Assembly: GCF_002157875.1 (NCBI RefSeq)
Contig: NZ_CP021376.1
Coordinates: 1,426,001 to 1,490,000 of the forward strand
DNA: 64,000 bases
From: Oceanisphaera avium
GTDB lineage: Bacteria > Pseudomonadota > Gammaproteobacteria > Enterobacterales > Aeromonadaceae
Reading direction: 5' to 3'
Each line of letters opens with the position of its first letter. The first letter of the stretch is position 1. The position numbers were made by a program, and so were the translations under genes. The notes under the pieces are model-generated. The model made no database searches. It saw only the letters and a program-made list of their open reading frames with translations, and was not told the origin of the DNA. Shown one piece after another: positions 1-8,050 of the stretch.

Positions 1-112
1 GAATATTATCTTAGAAAGGGTGCGCCGTTTAGAGCCAGAAGTAGCCACGCCCAACGACCCCACTCCCCAAGATAGCGATACTCCCGTTGAGCGAGACCCA
101 CTTAAGCCATGA
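1..112 (+). CDS. C-terminal end of an unidentified upstream protein (partial)
   Basis: An open frame enters from the left edge and ends with TGA at 110-112, giving about 36 residues that finish in a Pro/Asp/Thr-rich tail. Its stop overlaps the ATG of the next gene (ATGA), so the two are probably translationally coupled in one operon. The visible stretch NIILERVRRL is reminiscent of the last strand of cyclophilin-type prolyl isomerases, but it is too short to assign. Frame continuity and the overlap are seen; the family is a guess. Confidence 0.45.
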   Translation, partial: NIILERVRRLEPEVATPNDPTPQDSDTPVERDPLKP

Positions 113-1494
113 CCACGCTTAATAAGACCAAGCCCAGCTGGTCTCAACAACTGGCGTTATATCGTGAGCGCCGAGTGCTTGCTTTACTCGCACTCGGTTT
201 TTCCTCAGGACTGCCGATATTATTGGTCTTTGGTACCTTGTCGTTTTGGTTACGTGAAGCAGGCGTGAGTCGCACTAGCATTGGCTTTTTCAGTTGGGTG
301 GCACTGGCCTATGGCTTAAAAGTATTGTGGGCGCCACTAGTCGATAGGCTTCGTCTTCCTGTTTTAGCACGCTTAATGGGACGTAGGCGCAGCTGGATGC
401 TGCTCTCGCAACTGACTATTATGGCGGCCTTAGGGGGCATGGCCTATTCAGACCCCCAAAGCCAGCTCACCTATTTAGCTATATTTGCGCTCGCCGTGGC
501 CATTGCCTCTGCCACTCAAGATATTGTAATTGATGCTTATCGTATTGAGGCCGCGCCAGTTCGCTTACAAGGAGCACTGGCTGCGGCTTATATGATGGGC
601 TATCGCCTTGGCATGATCATGGCGGGTGCTGGCGCGCTCGCTATTGCTGCGTGGGCGGGCTCTGACTTAGGTTATAACCCCCAAGGCTGGAAGAGTGCTT
701 ATTTGGGCATGTCTAGCTTTATGCTCGTTGGCGTCATTACCTGCTTTTTATTACATGAGCCACAAGTAGACTTAAAACAGCAACAAAATCTACAAGCAAC
801 TCATCGCCAGCAACTCATTGCCGCTGGCCATAGCGTCCCCATTGCTAGCGCTTTATCTTTTATGTATAGCGCGCTACTGGCGCCCTTTATTGATTTTTTT
901 CAGCGCTTTGGCAAACAAGCGCTGGTTATTTTAGCGCTTATCGCCTGCTATCGAGTGTCAGATGTGGTGATGGGCGTGATGGCTAATCCGTTTTATGTGG
1001 ACATGGGCTTTAGTAAGTCACAAATTGCCACTGTGACTAAAGTGTATGGCGTCGTCATGACCTTAGTAGGGGCGGCTTTGGGCGGTATATTGGTAAGCCG
1101 ATTTGGTACACTGCGTATCTTAATGTTAGGCGCAGTATTAGCAGCGGCCACCAATTTAACTTTTGCTTTAATGAGTCAGTTTGGGCCCGATGTGACCTTG
1201 CTAACGGTGATTATTTCACTGGATAATCTTAGTGCAGGTATTGCGACGGCGGCCTTTATCACTTATTTATCTAGCCTAACTAATGTGGCTTTTTCTGCCA
1301 CTCAATATGCGCTATTTAGCTCGATTATGATGTTATTCCCTAAGTTTTTAGCCGGCTTTTCTGGGCTGGCCGTGGATGCGTATGGCTATGCAGTTTTCTT
1401 TATTGGCACTGCCGCCATCGGTCTACCGGTATTATGGCTGATCCATAAGGTCAGTAAAGCAGCGCTAACTGCCCAGCACCAAGCGAAGAAATAA
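109..1494 (+). CDS. ampG: AmpG-like muropeptide permease (MFS)
   Basis: A 461-residue polytopic membrane protein of the major facilitator superfamily. AmpG imports GlcNAc-anhydro-MurNAc peptides from the periplasm during peptidoglycan recycling and so feeds the AmpD/AmpR beta-lactamase induction circuit. The start (RRVLALLALGFSSGLPILLV), the TQDIVIDAYRIE segment near residue 137 and the YRLGMIMAGAGAL segment near residue 164 are typical of the AmpG/Acatn family. Hydrophobic segments run the whole length, with about 12-14 spans. It is slightly shorter than the 491 residues of E. coli AmpG. The start is fixed by the ATGA overlap with the upstream frame. The family is clear; the muropeptide substrate is inferred. 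Confidence 0.85.
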   Translation: MTTLNKTKPSWSQQLALYRERRVLALLALGFSSGLPILLVFGTLSFWLREAGVSRTSIGFFSWVALAYGLKVLWAPLVDRLRLPVLARLMGRRRSWMLLSQLTIMAALGGMAYSDPQSQLTYLAIFALAVAIASATQDIVIDAYRIEAAPVRLQGALAAAYMMGYRLGMIMAGAGALAIAAWAGSDLGYNPQGWKSAYLGMSSFMLVGVITCFLLHEPQVDLKQQQNLQATHRQQLIAAGHSVPIASALSFMYSALLAPFIDFFQRFGKQALVILALIACYRVSDVVMGVMANPFYVDMGFSKSQIATVTKVYGVVMTLVGAALGGILVSRFGTLRILMLGAVLAAATNLTFALMSQFGPDVTLLTVIISLDNLSAGIATAAFITYLSSLTNVAFSATQYALFSSIMMLFPKFLAGFSGLAVDAYGYAVFFIGTAAIGLPVLWLIHKVSKAALTAQHQAKK

Positions 1495-1516
1495 ACTCCC
1501 AACCCTAGTATTTTTT

Positions 1517-1639
1517 TGCCACGCAGTACAAGCAACGAGTCAGAAAAATCAAGACAATCACGAGTTATTATTAAAGCTGACCACAGCAATTGTCTTAGTC
1601 TCTTACTCGTTTTAAATTTCTTTTAGGTATTGCGTGGCA
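1517..1639. repeat. Three-tier nested inverted repeat in the ampG/yajQ gap
   Basis: The outer arms 1517-1529 and 1627-1639 pair over 13 positions (12 Watson-Crick and one G.U). Inside them 1534-1540 pairs with 1605-1611 (7 bp), and 1551-1558 pairs with 1589-1596 (8 bp). All three helices are nested around one centre and lie wholly between two convergent genes. This could be a MITE-like element with terminal inverted repeats, a structured RNA, or a long bidirectional termination region. There is no open frame inside. The pairing is seen; the function is unknown. Confidence 0.6.
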
Positions 1640-1722
1640 CAAAATCTTTAATCTTTAAGGCGCTCAGCTTTAACCTTCCCCCTTTGCGCCTCATTATTTT
1701 CCATATTAGCTCTGCTTCAACT

Positions 1723-2205
1723 TTAATCGCGAAAATTATTAAATTGCAGCGGTTGCTCTTGTTCACTCCCACGCAACAGCGCCATCACATCTTGTAGATC
1801 ATCGCGTTTTTTACCGGTAATGCGTACCTGATCGCCTTGAATGGCCGCTTGCACTTTTATTTTGCTATCTTTAATTTGCTTGACCAACTTCTTAGCGTAC
1901 AAGCTCTCTAAGCCTTGTTTAAAACTTATTTCTTGGGAGTAGCGCTTACCAGTGTGCACCACATCAGCCACATCCATACTGCGCACATCTAATTTACGTT
2001 GCACCATTTTTGCCTGAAAAATATCAAGCATTTGCTGAAGCTGAAAATCCGCATCGGCGCTAATTTTTACTTTATCTTGGTTTAATTCAAAGCGCGCTTC
2101 CACACCTCTAAAATCAAAGCGGGTTTCTAATTCGCGATTAGAATTTTCCACCGCATTACGTACTTCATTCATCTCAACTTCAGACACAATATCAAAAGAG
2201 GGCAT
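1723..2205 (-). CDS. yajQ: YajQ-family nucleotide-binding protein
   Basis: A 160-residue soluble protein (E. coli YajQ is 163), full length for the UPF0234/YajQ family. Recognisable features are the start [10 protein letters not shown], the early NREL/RFDFRG segment, and the C-terminal [12 protein letters not shown] followed by [10 protein letters not shown]. Family members have two RRM-like folds that bind nucleotides or RNA; in Xanthomonas a relative binds cyclic di-GMP. The cellular role here is unknown. It is divergent from panE, with about 126 bases between the starts, and convergent with ampG. An AGGAG-type site sits just before the ATG. Confidence 0.93.
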   Translation of the reverse strand: MPSFDIVSEVEMNEVRNAVENSNRELETRFDFRGVEARFELNQDKVKISADADFQLQQMLDIFQAKMVQRKLDVRSMDVADVVHTGKRYSQEISFKQGLESLYAKKLVKQIKDSKIKVQAAIQGDQVRITGKKRDDLQDVMALLRGSEQEQPLQFNNFRD

Positions 2206-2331
2206 GCTGGCTCCTTTAAATGGTTTTATTAATCGTTAGCGACAAAAAAATACGCTGGAAACAATGAAAGTTCACAGCTAACGTATATGCTTAATACACA
2301 CGCATAATAACAAAATTTAGGGAATAGAGTG

Positions 2332-3255
2332 ATGACGGAATGGACCATTCTTGGAGCGGGGGCTCTGGGTTGTGTTATTGCAGGCCAACTCCACCAAACA
2401 GGTGAACGAGTTGGCTTTATGCTTTCTGAGCGTCATCGAGGTCATTTTCATCCAAATTTAGACCTGATCACGCTCAGTGGCCGCCACCAGTTAATTCAAA
2501 GCCAACCTAGATTTCCTGAACACGCACGCAAAGTCGAATGCCTACTGGTATTTACCAAGGCCTACCATGTACTTGAAGCACTGCAAGAGCTGCAGCACTT
2601 ACCTAAAAGTACGCCGGTAATATTATTCAATAATGGCATGGGCCTGAGCGAACAGGTAAAAGCCCTATTACCCGATAACCCGCTACTGGTTGGAGTATGT
2701 AGCCACGGTGCCATGAAAGAGCAAGACTGGCTAGTGCGCCATACCGGCAAAGGAGACACTTGGTTAGGTCCTTTAAATGAGGCGGGTAAAGCGTGGCAGC
2801 ATTTAATTAAGCCATTAGCAAAAGCACTAAATCATTGCGAATGGAGTGATGATATTGCGCTGCACCAGCGACGTAAACTCGCTGTTAATGCCGTTATTAA
2901 CCCCCTCACGGCTCAATATAATATTAGTAATGGCCAACTGGCCGAGCCAAGATTTAAAGAGGCGGTGGAACAACTCAGTGATGAAGTGTATCAAGTCATT
3001 TCAAACTTGGATGCCAGCAGTGCCGAAAGCCGAGAAGATTTTCGCCGCCGTTTAGCGCAAGTAATTGAATTAACCGCAGCTAACCATTCTTCAATGCAAC
3101 AAGATGTCACCCACGGTCGAAAGTCAGAGATTGATTATATTACGGGCTATATTCTTCAACATGCCGAAGGCATTCCAGTCCCCGTTAACCAACAGCTTTA
3201 TGATGAAATAAAAAATCGTGAAATGCATAAGACTAAACTAGCCGCACAGAACTAA
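2332..3255 (+). CDS. panE: 2-dehydropantoate 2-reductase (ketopantoate reductase)
   Basis: Reduces ketopantoate to pantoate with NADPH, the second step of pantothenate and CoA synthesis, in the cytoplasm. The N-terminal Rossmann motif GAGALG is at about residues 7-12. The later KLAVNAVINPLTA segment (family catalytic Lys and conserved Asn) and SSMQQDVTHGRKSEIDYITGY are classic PanE/ApbA C-domain signatures. It is about 307 residues, close to E. coli PanE (303). A GTG at 2329 is also in frame, but the AGGGAA at 2319-2324 is better spaced for the ATG at 2332. It is monocistronic and ends at a strong terminator. Confidence 0.92.
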   Translation: MTEWTILGAGALGCVIAGQLHQTGERVGFMLSERHRGHFHPNLDLITLSGRHQLIQSQPRFPEHARKVECLLVFTKAYHVLEALQELQHLPKSTPVILFNNGMGLSEQVKALLPDNPLLVGVCSHGAMKEQDWLVRHTGKGDTWLGPLNEAGKAWQHLIKPLAKALNHCEWSDDIALHQRRKLAVNAVINPLTAQYNISNGQLAEPRFKEAVEQLSDEVYQVISNLDASSAESREDFRRRLAQVIELTAANHSSMQQDVTHGRKSEIDYITGYILQHAEGIPVPVNQQLYDEIKNREMHKTKLAAQN

Positions 3256-3273
3256 CTCTTTATCGCGAGCGAT

Positions 3274-3307
3274 AAAAACGCCATTCAATAGAATGGCGTT
3301 TTTATTT
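3274..3307. terminator. Bidirectional intrinsic terminator between panE and thiI
   Basis: A 13-bp perfect stem (3274-3286 with 3291-3303) closes a 4-base loop. It has A-runs on the left and T-runs on the right, so it can stop transcription of panE on the plus strand and of thiI on the minus strand. Confidence 0.85.
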
Positions 3308-3355
3308 CACTGCATAAGCTTATGGTTTGTCTTACTAAGCGGGTACTACTGTGAG

Positions 3356-4810
3356 TTAGGGCTTATAGACTTTGACATTTTCAAAGCCTTGCTCTTTCAG
3401 ATGAATGGCCTGTAAGCGACTCATTACTCCACGATCACAATATAAAAGATACGTTTTGCTGGCATCTAATTCACTAAATTGGCTAGACAGCTTAAAAAAC
3501 GGCATAACACGCACTTCACAGCCTGCTACTTTTAAGGGCGCCACTTCTTCTTCTTCGGGTGGGCGAATATCAAGAATTATCTCATTTGAGTCTTCTTGCG
3601 TGGTATTTGCTGCCGTAAACTCCACCTCAGGTAAGAGGCGTTTATGCTCTAACATACGCACATCTTCTACACAGGCACTAGCAATGGCCTGTTCTAATAC
3701 CCTAAAGTCAAAGTGCCCTTCTGCTTCGACCACGCGAGTCATTTTTGCCTTAATAGTGGGGCTACTGGAGATAACACCGCAATACTCAGGCATTTTTTCG
3801 GCAAAAGGAGCGGTACCAATACGACGCGCTATATCGATAATATCTTGCTTATCAGAAGCTATTAGCGGGCGCATAATCAACATCTCGGTTACGCGGTCGA
3901 TCACATTGAGGTTAGTCACCGTTTGACTCGACACCTGCCCCATAGCCTCACCCGTTACTAGCGCATTAACGGCCAACTTTTCAGCCACAGCGGCACCAGC
4001 ACGCATCATCATGCGTTTCAAGATAACGCCCATATAGCCGTTTTCGACCTTTTCTAGGATCTCACCCACGACTCCTTCAAAGGGCACCGAAATAAACTTA
4101 ACACGATGGGAGGCACCGTATTTTTTCCACAAATAATAAACCACTTCCCGAACGCCGGCTTCATGCTCAGGGCCGCCGAGATTAAAAAAGCAATAATGGA
4201 CGCGGCTACCGCGCTTAATTAACTGATAAGACGACACGCCTGAGTCATAGCCACCGGACATTAAACTCAACACACTTTCTTGACTGGCGATAGGATAGCC
4301 GCCAAGGCCTAGGAATTGCTCACTTACCAAATATAAGCGCTCACCCTCCAGCTCTAAATTGACTTGTACTTCGGGTTTTTTTAGCTTTACACCCGCCGTA
4401 TTGCAGCGCTCAAATAAGCCGCCACCCACATAACGCTCCACATCCAATGAGCTAAACCCTTGCTGGCCACGGCGCTTGGCGCGCACACAAAACGTTTTTC
4501 CTGCTAGCAAAGGGCCAAAGGCCTGTTCGGCATGTATTAATATTTCATCAAGGCTGCTGACTTTGTACTCTTGTACTTCCAAAAAAGATTGAATACCAGG
4601 CACACAGGCCAACAGCTCAATCATGGCTTGGCGATGCTCATCAAGCTCAGAGCGCACAATCAGCTTATCCCACTCAGAGCGGATCTTTACGTTTTCATCC
4701 AAAGGTTTCAATACGTTACGAATATTGCCTTGTAGCAACTTAGCCATGCGCTGGCGTACCGAGCGGCTTTTAATAGTAATTTCTGGATGAAGCTTGATGA
4801 TAAATTTCAT
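3356..4810 (-). CDS. thiI: tRNA 4-thiouridine synthase / thiamine thiazole sulfurtransferase ThiI
   Basis: ThiI adenylates U8 of tRNA and transfers persulfide sulfur to it, and it also supplies sulfur to ThiS for the thiazole of thiamine. At 484 residues it matches E. coli (482). Domain order is an N-terminal ferredoxin-like/THUMP region starting MKFIIKLHPEITIKSRSVRQ, a PP-loop ATPase with MSGGYDSGVSSY, the conserved Cys in MPEYCGVISSSPTIKAK, and a C-terminal rhodanese domain whose active Cys is in LLYCDRGVMSRLQ. An in-frame GTG lies 13 codons upstream, but homology starts at this ATG. Convergent with panE; thiL lies about 17 kb away. Confidence 0.95.
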   Translation of the reverse strand: MKFIIKLHPEITIKSRSVRQRMAKLLQGNIRNVLKPLDENVKIRSEWDKLIVRSELDEHRQAMIELLACVPGIQSFLEVQEYKVSSLDEILIHAEQAFGPLLAGKTFCVRAKRRGQQGFSSLDVERYVGGGLFERCNTAGVKLKKPEVQVNLELEGERLYLVSEQFLGLGGYPIASQESVLSLMSGGYDSGVSSYQLIKRGSRVHYCFFNLGGPEHEAGVREVVYYLWKKYGASHRVKFISVPFEGVVGEILEKVENGYMGVILKRMMMRAGAAVAEKLAVNALVTGEAMGQVSSQTVTNLNVIDRVTEMLIMRPLIASDKQDIIDIARRIGTAPFAEKMPEYCGVISSSPTIKAKMTRVVEAEGHFDFRVLEQAIASACVEDVRMLEHKRLLPEVEFTAANTTQEDSNEIILDIRPPEEEEVAPLKVAGCEVRVMPFFKLSSQFSELDASKTYLLYCDRGVMSRLQAIHLKEQGFENVKVYKP

Positions 4811-4949
4811 AAATACGGTACGCCTAGAACAGCTTAAAAAGGAAAACACATAAAATAAAGCCGCGCATTATAACTCTTTTTAGTGCGCAGTTGTGCAAAA
4901 AACTATCAGCCACCTCAAGCGAATGAGTCCAAACTTTATCGACTGCCAT

Positions 4950-4977
4950 AAAAAAGGCCTGAACGCGGTTCAGGCCT
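4950..4977 (-). terminator. Intrinsic terminator of pomAB
   Basis: A 10-bp stem (4955-4964 with 4968-4977, loop GCG) lies just past the pomB stop. On the minus strand it is followed by six T (complement of the A-run 4950-4955). Confidence 0.85.
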
Positions 4978-4994
4978 AAGGAGAGAGATGCACT

Positions 4995-5888
4995 TTAGCG
5001 TGGTGCGTTTAAGTCCAGCGGCGGCGTAAATTTAGGTTTACCTTGGGAAAGCGTGATTTCAACGCGGCGATTACGGCGACGATGCTCAGCGGTATCATTT
5101 CCTTCCAGTGGGCGAGTGCCCGCCATCCCCATCACGACCATGCGCTCTTCATCAAAATTGGGCACTTTCAGTAATTGCTCAGCAACGGCTAACGCACGCT
5201 GAGAAGACAGCTCCCAATTAGAACGAAATAACTCATTACTACTTTGAATATCATCGGTGTGGCCTGCGACTAAAATTTCTCCCGGAATATCATTAATTAA
5301 GCCGCCAATTTTTCTTACTACCGGCCAAAATTGCGGTTGTAAAAAGGCAGAACCCGAGGAGAAAGAGGCATTTTCTTTAATACGGATCACCACTTGTTGG
5401 CCAAGCGCTTCAATTTCGATAGCATCTTGTTCAATGGACTCGCTCAGCTCCTCTGCTAACTCCTGGGCAATCACCATCGTTTGCTGATCTATAGGGGGCG
5501 CTTCTTCTTGTTCAGAGCCATCTTGGTCGCCCTTCTCTCTGCTAAGTCCAGCGGCGCGATCCGATTCGCCGGGCTGGAAGTCGAGTTCAGCTTGAGTGGA
5601 GTCAGTGGTGTGCTGCATTATGGTATCAATCGGCGTGGGCTGAGGCTGACCGGGTCTAAACTCCAACGCAATCACCGACGTCCCTTTAGGAATTTCGGCC
5701 ACTTCTAATTGGTTTTGTACGCCAAAGGCGTATTTCATACTGCCGGCCACTTGCTTAAATTTCAGCACATCCATTTCGGCAAAGGCTAAGAGCAGCACAA
5801 AAAAGCTCATTAGCAGCGTGGCTAAATCGGCAAAAGTGGCCATCCACGCCGGCGCACCTGCGGGTGCTTGTTTGCACTTTTTGGCCAC
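4995..5888 (-). CDS. pomB: Flagellar stator protein PomB/MotB
   Basis: A 297-residue stator subunit that anchors the ion channel to peptidoglycan and couples ion flow to flagellar rotation. A short cytoplasmic N-terminus leads into one membrane span containing the ion-binding Asp (D21 in WMATFADLAT, equivalent to PomB D24). The periplasmic linker is rich in Gln/Pro/Asp, and the C-terminal OmpA-like domain carries VAGHTDD and the NWELSSQRA motif. It starts with GTG, whose G overlaps the TAG stop of pomA (TAGTG), and has a strong AAGGAGG site. The PomA/PomB type and its place next to xseB suggest sodium as driving ion, as in Vibrio; that is inference. Confidence 0.92.
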   Translation of the reverse strand: MAKKCKQAPAGAPAWMATFADLATLLMSFFVLLLAFAEMDVLKFKQVAGSMKYAFGVQNQLEVAEIPKGTSVIALEFRPGQPQPTPIDTIMQHTTDSTQAELDFQPGESDRAAGLSREKGDQDGSEQEEAPPIDQQTMVIAQELAEELSESIEQDAIEIEALGQQVVIRIKENASFSSGSAFLQPQFWPVVRKIGGLINDIPGEILVAGHTDDIQSSNELFRSNWELSSQRALAVAEQLLKVPNFDEERMVVMGMAGTRPLEGNDTAEHRRRNRRVEITLSQGKPKFTPPLDLNAPR

Positions 5889-6643
5889 TACTCCTCCTTG
5901 GACCGTTTATTATCGGCCAAATAGTTTTCTAGTAAGCCTTGCAACACTCGGGGGTTTTGCCCATCTTGAATGCCCAATATCGCATCTAAAATCAAGGTTC
6001 GGTTTAAGCGCTCTTCTTCTGAACGCAGCTCTAGCTTATCGGCAATAGGCATGGCAATCATATTAGCCAACACGGCACCATACAGAGTGGTTAATAACGC
6101 AATCGCCATGGCCGGTCCTATGGCTTTAGGATCATCCATATTAGCCAACATGGCGACTAGCCCGACTAAAGTACCTATCATGCCCATCGCCGGTGCTACA
6201 TCACCTAATGCACGAAATATTTTTGCCCCTAGCTCTTGGCGCTCGGCGTTTAAGTCAATGTCCTTTTCTAGCGCTTGTTTTACAACACTTTGCTCATGGC
6301 CATCCACTAACATATCTACGGCTTTTTGTAGAAAAGGATTGGTAATTTCTGCTTCTTCAAGGGCTAAGAAGCCGCCTTTACGAGCCGAGTCGGCGAGTAC
6401 CACCACTCGCTCAATCAAATCTTCTGGCTTTTCCAGTTTAAACATAAAGGCTTTGCCGGCAATTTTAGCCGCGCCTAAAAACTGCCCTAAATTAAATTTC
6501 ATCATGACGACAAACAGAGAGCCAACAAAGACGATAAAAAATGAGGGTACATCCGCATACATACCCAAGCTGCCGCCTAGCACCATGGACATACCGACAA
6601 ATGTCAATCCGCCGATTAACCCGATAATCGTTGCTAAATCCAA
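5888..6643 (-). CDS. pomA: Flagellar stator protein PomA/MotA
   Basis: A 251-residue partner of the downstream PomB (Vibrio PomA is 253-254). The start MDLATIIGLIGGLTFVGMSM gives span 1. Two paired C-terminal spans contain the conserved GDVAPAMGMIGTLVGLVAM and LLTTLYGAVLANMIAMPIADK segments. A cytoplasmic loop between them holds charged residues expected to contact FliG. Together A4B2-type complexes power the motor. It is first gene of a two-gene operon divergent from xseB, and the other flagellar genes are not in the window. Confidence 0.93.
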   Translation of the reverse strand: MDLATIIGLIGGLTFVGMSMVLGGSLGMYADVPSFFIVFVGSLFVVMMKFNLGQFLGAAKIAGKAFMFKLEKPEDLIERVVVLADSARKGGFLALEEAEITNPFLQKAVDMLVDGHEQSVVKQALEKDIDLNAERQELGAKIFRALGDVAPAMGMIGTLVGLVAMLANMDDPKAIGPAMAIALLTTLYGAVLANMIAMPIADKLELRSEEERLNRTLILDAILGIQDGQNPRVLQGLLENYLADNKRSKEE

Positions 6644-6804
6644 AGCAAGGCCCTCATGGCTGAGTTATAAACAGTAAAAGTCACAGTATGACGAAACAAA
6701 TAGGTTTCAATCTTACCTTGTAAGAACCCGTTTTGTCGCCATCGGTATTATCGGCAGTCTCGGCTATTCTTTAAGACTTTATGTCAGTAAACGAGCGCGC
6801 TGGC

Positions 6805-6810
6805 TATAAT
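6805..6810 (+). promoter_or_regulatory. Probable -10 box for xseB-ispA-dxs
   Basis: A consensus TATAAT lies 70 bases before xseB in the pomA/xseB divergent gap. No strong -35 is obvious at 17-base spacing, so this is a candidate only. Confidence 0.4.
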
Positions 6811-6879
6811 TTTCGCCAAAACTGTGGTGGCGATGGTACTATTGACGCTTATTTTGCCGTTTAATCACAGAGGATGCCC

Positions 6880-7125
6880 GTGGCTACTAAAAAACCTGAA
6901 AATATGGATTTTGAAAGCGCCCTTGCAGAACTGGAAAACTTGGTCAACCAACTTGAAGAAGGTGACCTGAGCTTGGAGCACTCACTCAAATCGTTTGAGC
7001 GCGGCGTACAACTCGTGCGTGCCGGTCAACAACGTTTAAATCAAGCTGAACAGCAAGTACAGATTTTATTACAACAAGATGATGGACAGCTAACATCATT
7101 TACCGCGCTCTCTGAGGAGTCATAA
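6880..7125 (+). CDS. xseB: Exodeoxyribonuclease VII small subunit
   Basis: An 81-residue helical protein that multiplies on the XseA large subunit to form exonuclease VII, which digests single-stranded DNA in repair. The sequence ENMDFESALAELENLVNQLE, then GDLSLEHSLKSFERGVQL, is diagnostic. I chose the GTG at 6880 because AGAGG at 6869-6873 is spaced six bases from it, whereas it directly abuts the alternative ATG at 6874; family N-termini also begin close to this point. First gene of xseB-ispA-dxs, one base before ispA. xseA is not in the window. Confidence 0.9.
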   Translation: MATKKPENMDFESALAELENLVNQLEEGDLSLEHSLKSFERGVQLVRAGQQRLNQAEQQVQILLQQDDGQLTSFTALSEES

Positions 7126-7126
7126 G

Positions 7127-8029
7127 GTGGCCGAAAGCTTACTGCAAGCGCAGTATCAAGCGCGCATTAAGGAAGTGTTGGCAACCACTATTGCCAGACT
7201 TACCCCCTTAGCCCCGACCCTTAGAGCCGCCATGGAATATGGCTTATTGCGCGGAGGAAAGCGGGTACGCCCTTTGCTGGTATATGCAAGTGGCGAGTTA
7301 TTAAGTCAATCGGGTGCGAGCTGCAATACAGCGGCACTCGATGCCGCCGCCGCCGCCATAGAATGTATTCATGCTTATTCTTTAATTCATGACGACTTAC
7401 CGGCCATGGATGATGATGACTTGCGCCGTGGCGAGCCGACTGTCCATAAAGCGTTTGATGAAGCTACGGCTATTTTAGCGGGCGATGCCCTTCAAGCCTT
7501 GGCTTTTGAATTATTAAGCCAAGCAAATTTAGGCTTAACTCCGGCGCGCCAACTGCGCATGATCCAAGAGCTGTCGCTCGCCTGTGGCTATCAGGGCATG
7601 TGTGGCGGGCAAGCTTTGGATATTCAATATGAGGGGCAAAGCATTGAACGCGCCGCTCTAGAAGAGCTACATCGCCATAAAACCGGCGCTTTAATTGTAG
7701 CCGCAGTCCGTTTAGGCGCCTTATGTGTAGAGGACATGCAAGAAGCGCATTTAAGCGCGCTCAGCCAGTACGCTCATGCCATAGGGCTCGCCTTTCAAGT
7801 ACAAGATGATATTTTAGATATTACCGCCGATACCCAAACGCTCGGTAAAACCCAAGGTAAAGATATTATGCAGCAAAAAAGCACTTATCCGGCCTTATTA
7901 GGTCTGGATGGTGCCCGCCAGTTGGCTGAGCAATTGCTTGCTCAAGCCTTGGCGGCATTAGCTGATATCCCCTACTCCACTCAAACACTGGAAGCCTTCG
8001 CTCACTATATCGTGAAACGCGATTTTTAG
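7127..8029 (+). CDS. ispA: Farnesyl diphosphate synthase (geranyltranstransferase)
   Basis: Condenses isopentenyl diphosphate with dimethylallyl and geranyl diphosphate to make farnesyl diphosphate, the precursor of undecaprenyl phosphate, quinones and haem O. It has 300 residues (E. coli 299). The first Asp-rich motif is DDLPAMDDDDLRRG near residue 86, and the second is QDDILDITAD near 226. GGKRVRP and the HRHKTGALI segment are also present. It starts with GTG one base after the xseB stop with a GAGGAG site upstream, so it is translationally linked to xseB. Confidence 0.96.
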   Translation: MAESLLQAQYQARIKEVLATTIARLTPLAPTLRAAMEYGLLRGGKRVRPLLVYASGELLSQSGASCNTAALDAAAAAIECIHAYSLIHDDLPAMDDDDLRRGEPTVHKAFDEATAILAGDALQALAFELLSQANLGLTPARQLRMIQELSLACGYQGMCGGQALDIQYEGQSIERAALEELHRHKTGALIVAAVRLGALCVEDMQEAHLSALSQYAHAIGLAFQVQDDILDITADTQTLGKTQGKDIMQQKSTYPALLGLDGARQLAEQLLAQALAALADIPYSTQTLEAFAHYIVKRDF

Positions 8030-8050
8030 AGCGAGGATAAGAATAAGCTT

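Noticed and set aside
3405..3926. 173-codon open frame opposite thiI
   Set aside because: Antisense shadow of ThiI with no ribosome site and no recognisable domain.
5970..6677. 235-codon open frame opposite pomA
   Set aside because: Shadow of pomA codons on the other strand; Ser/Thr/Pro-rich, no ribosome site, and pomA is a clear gene.
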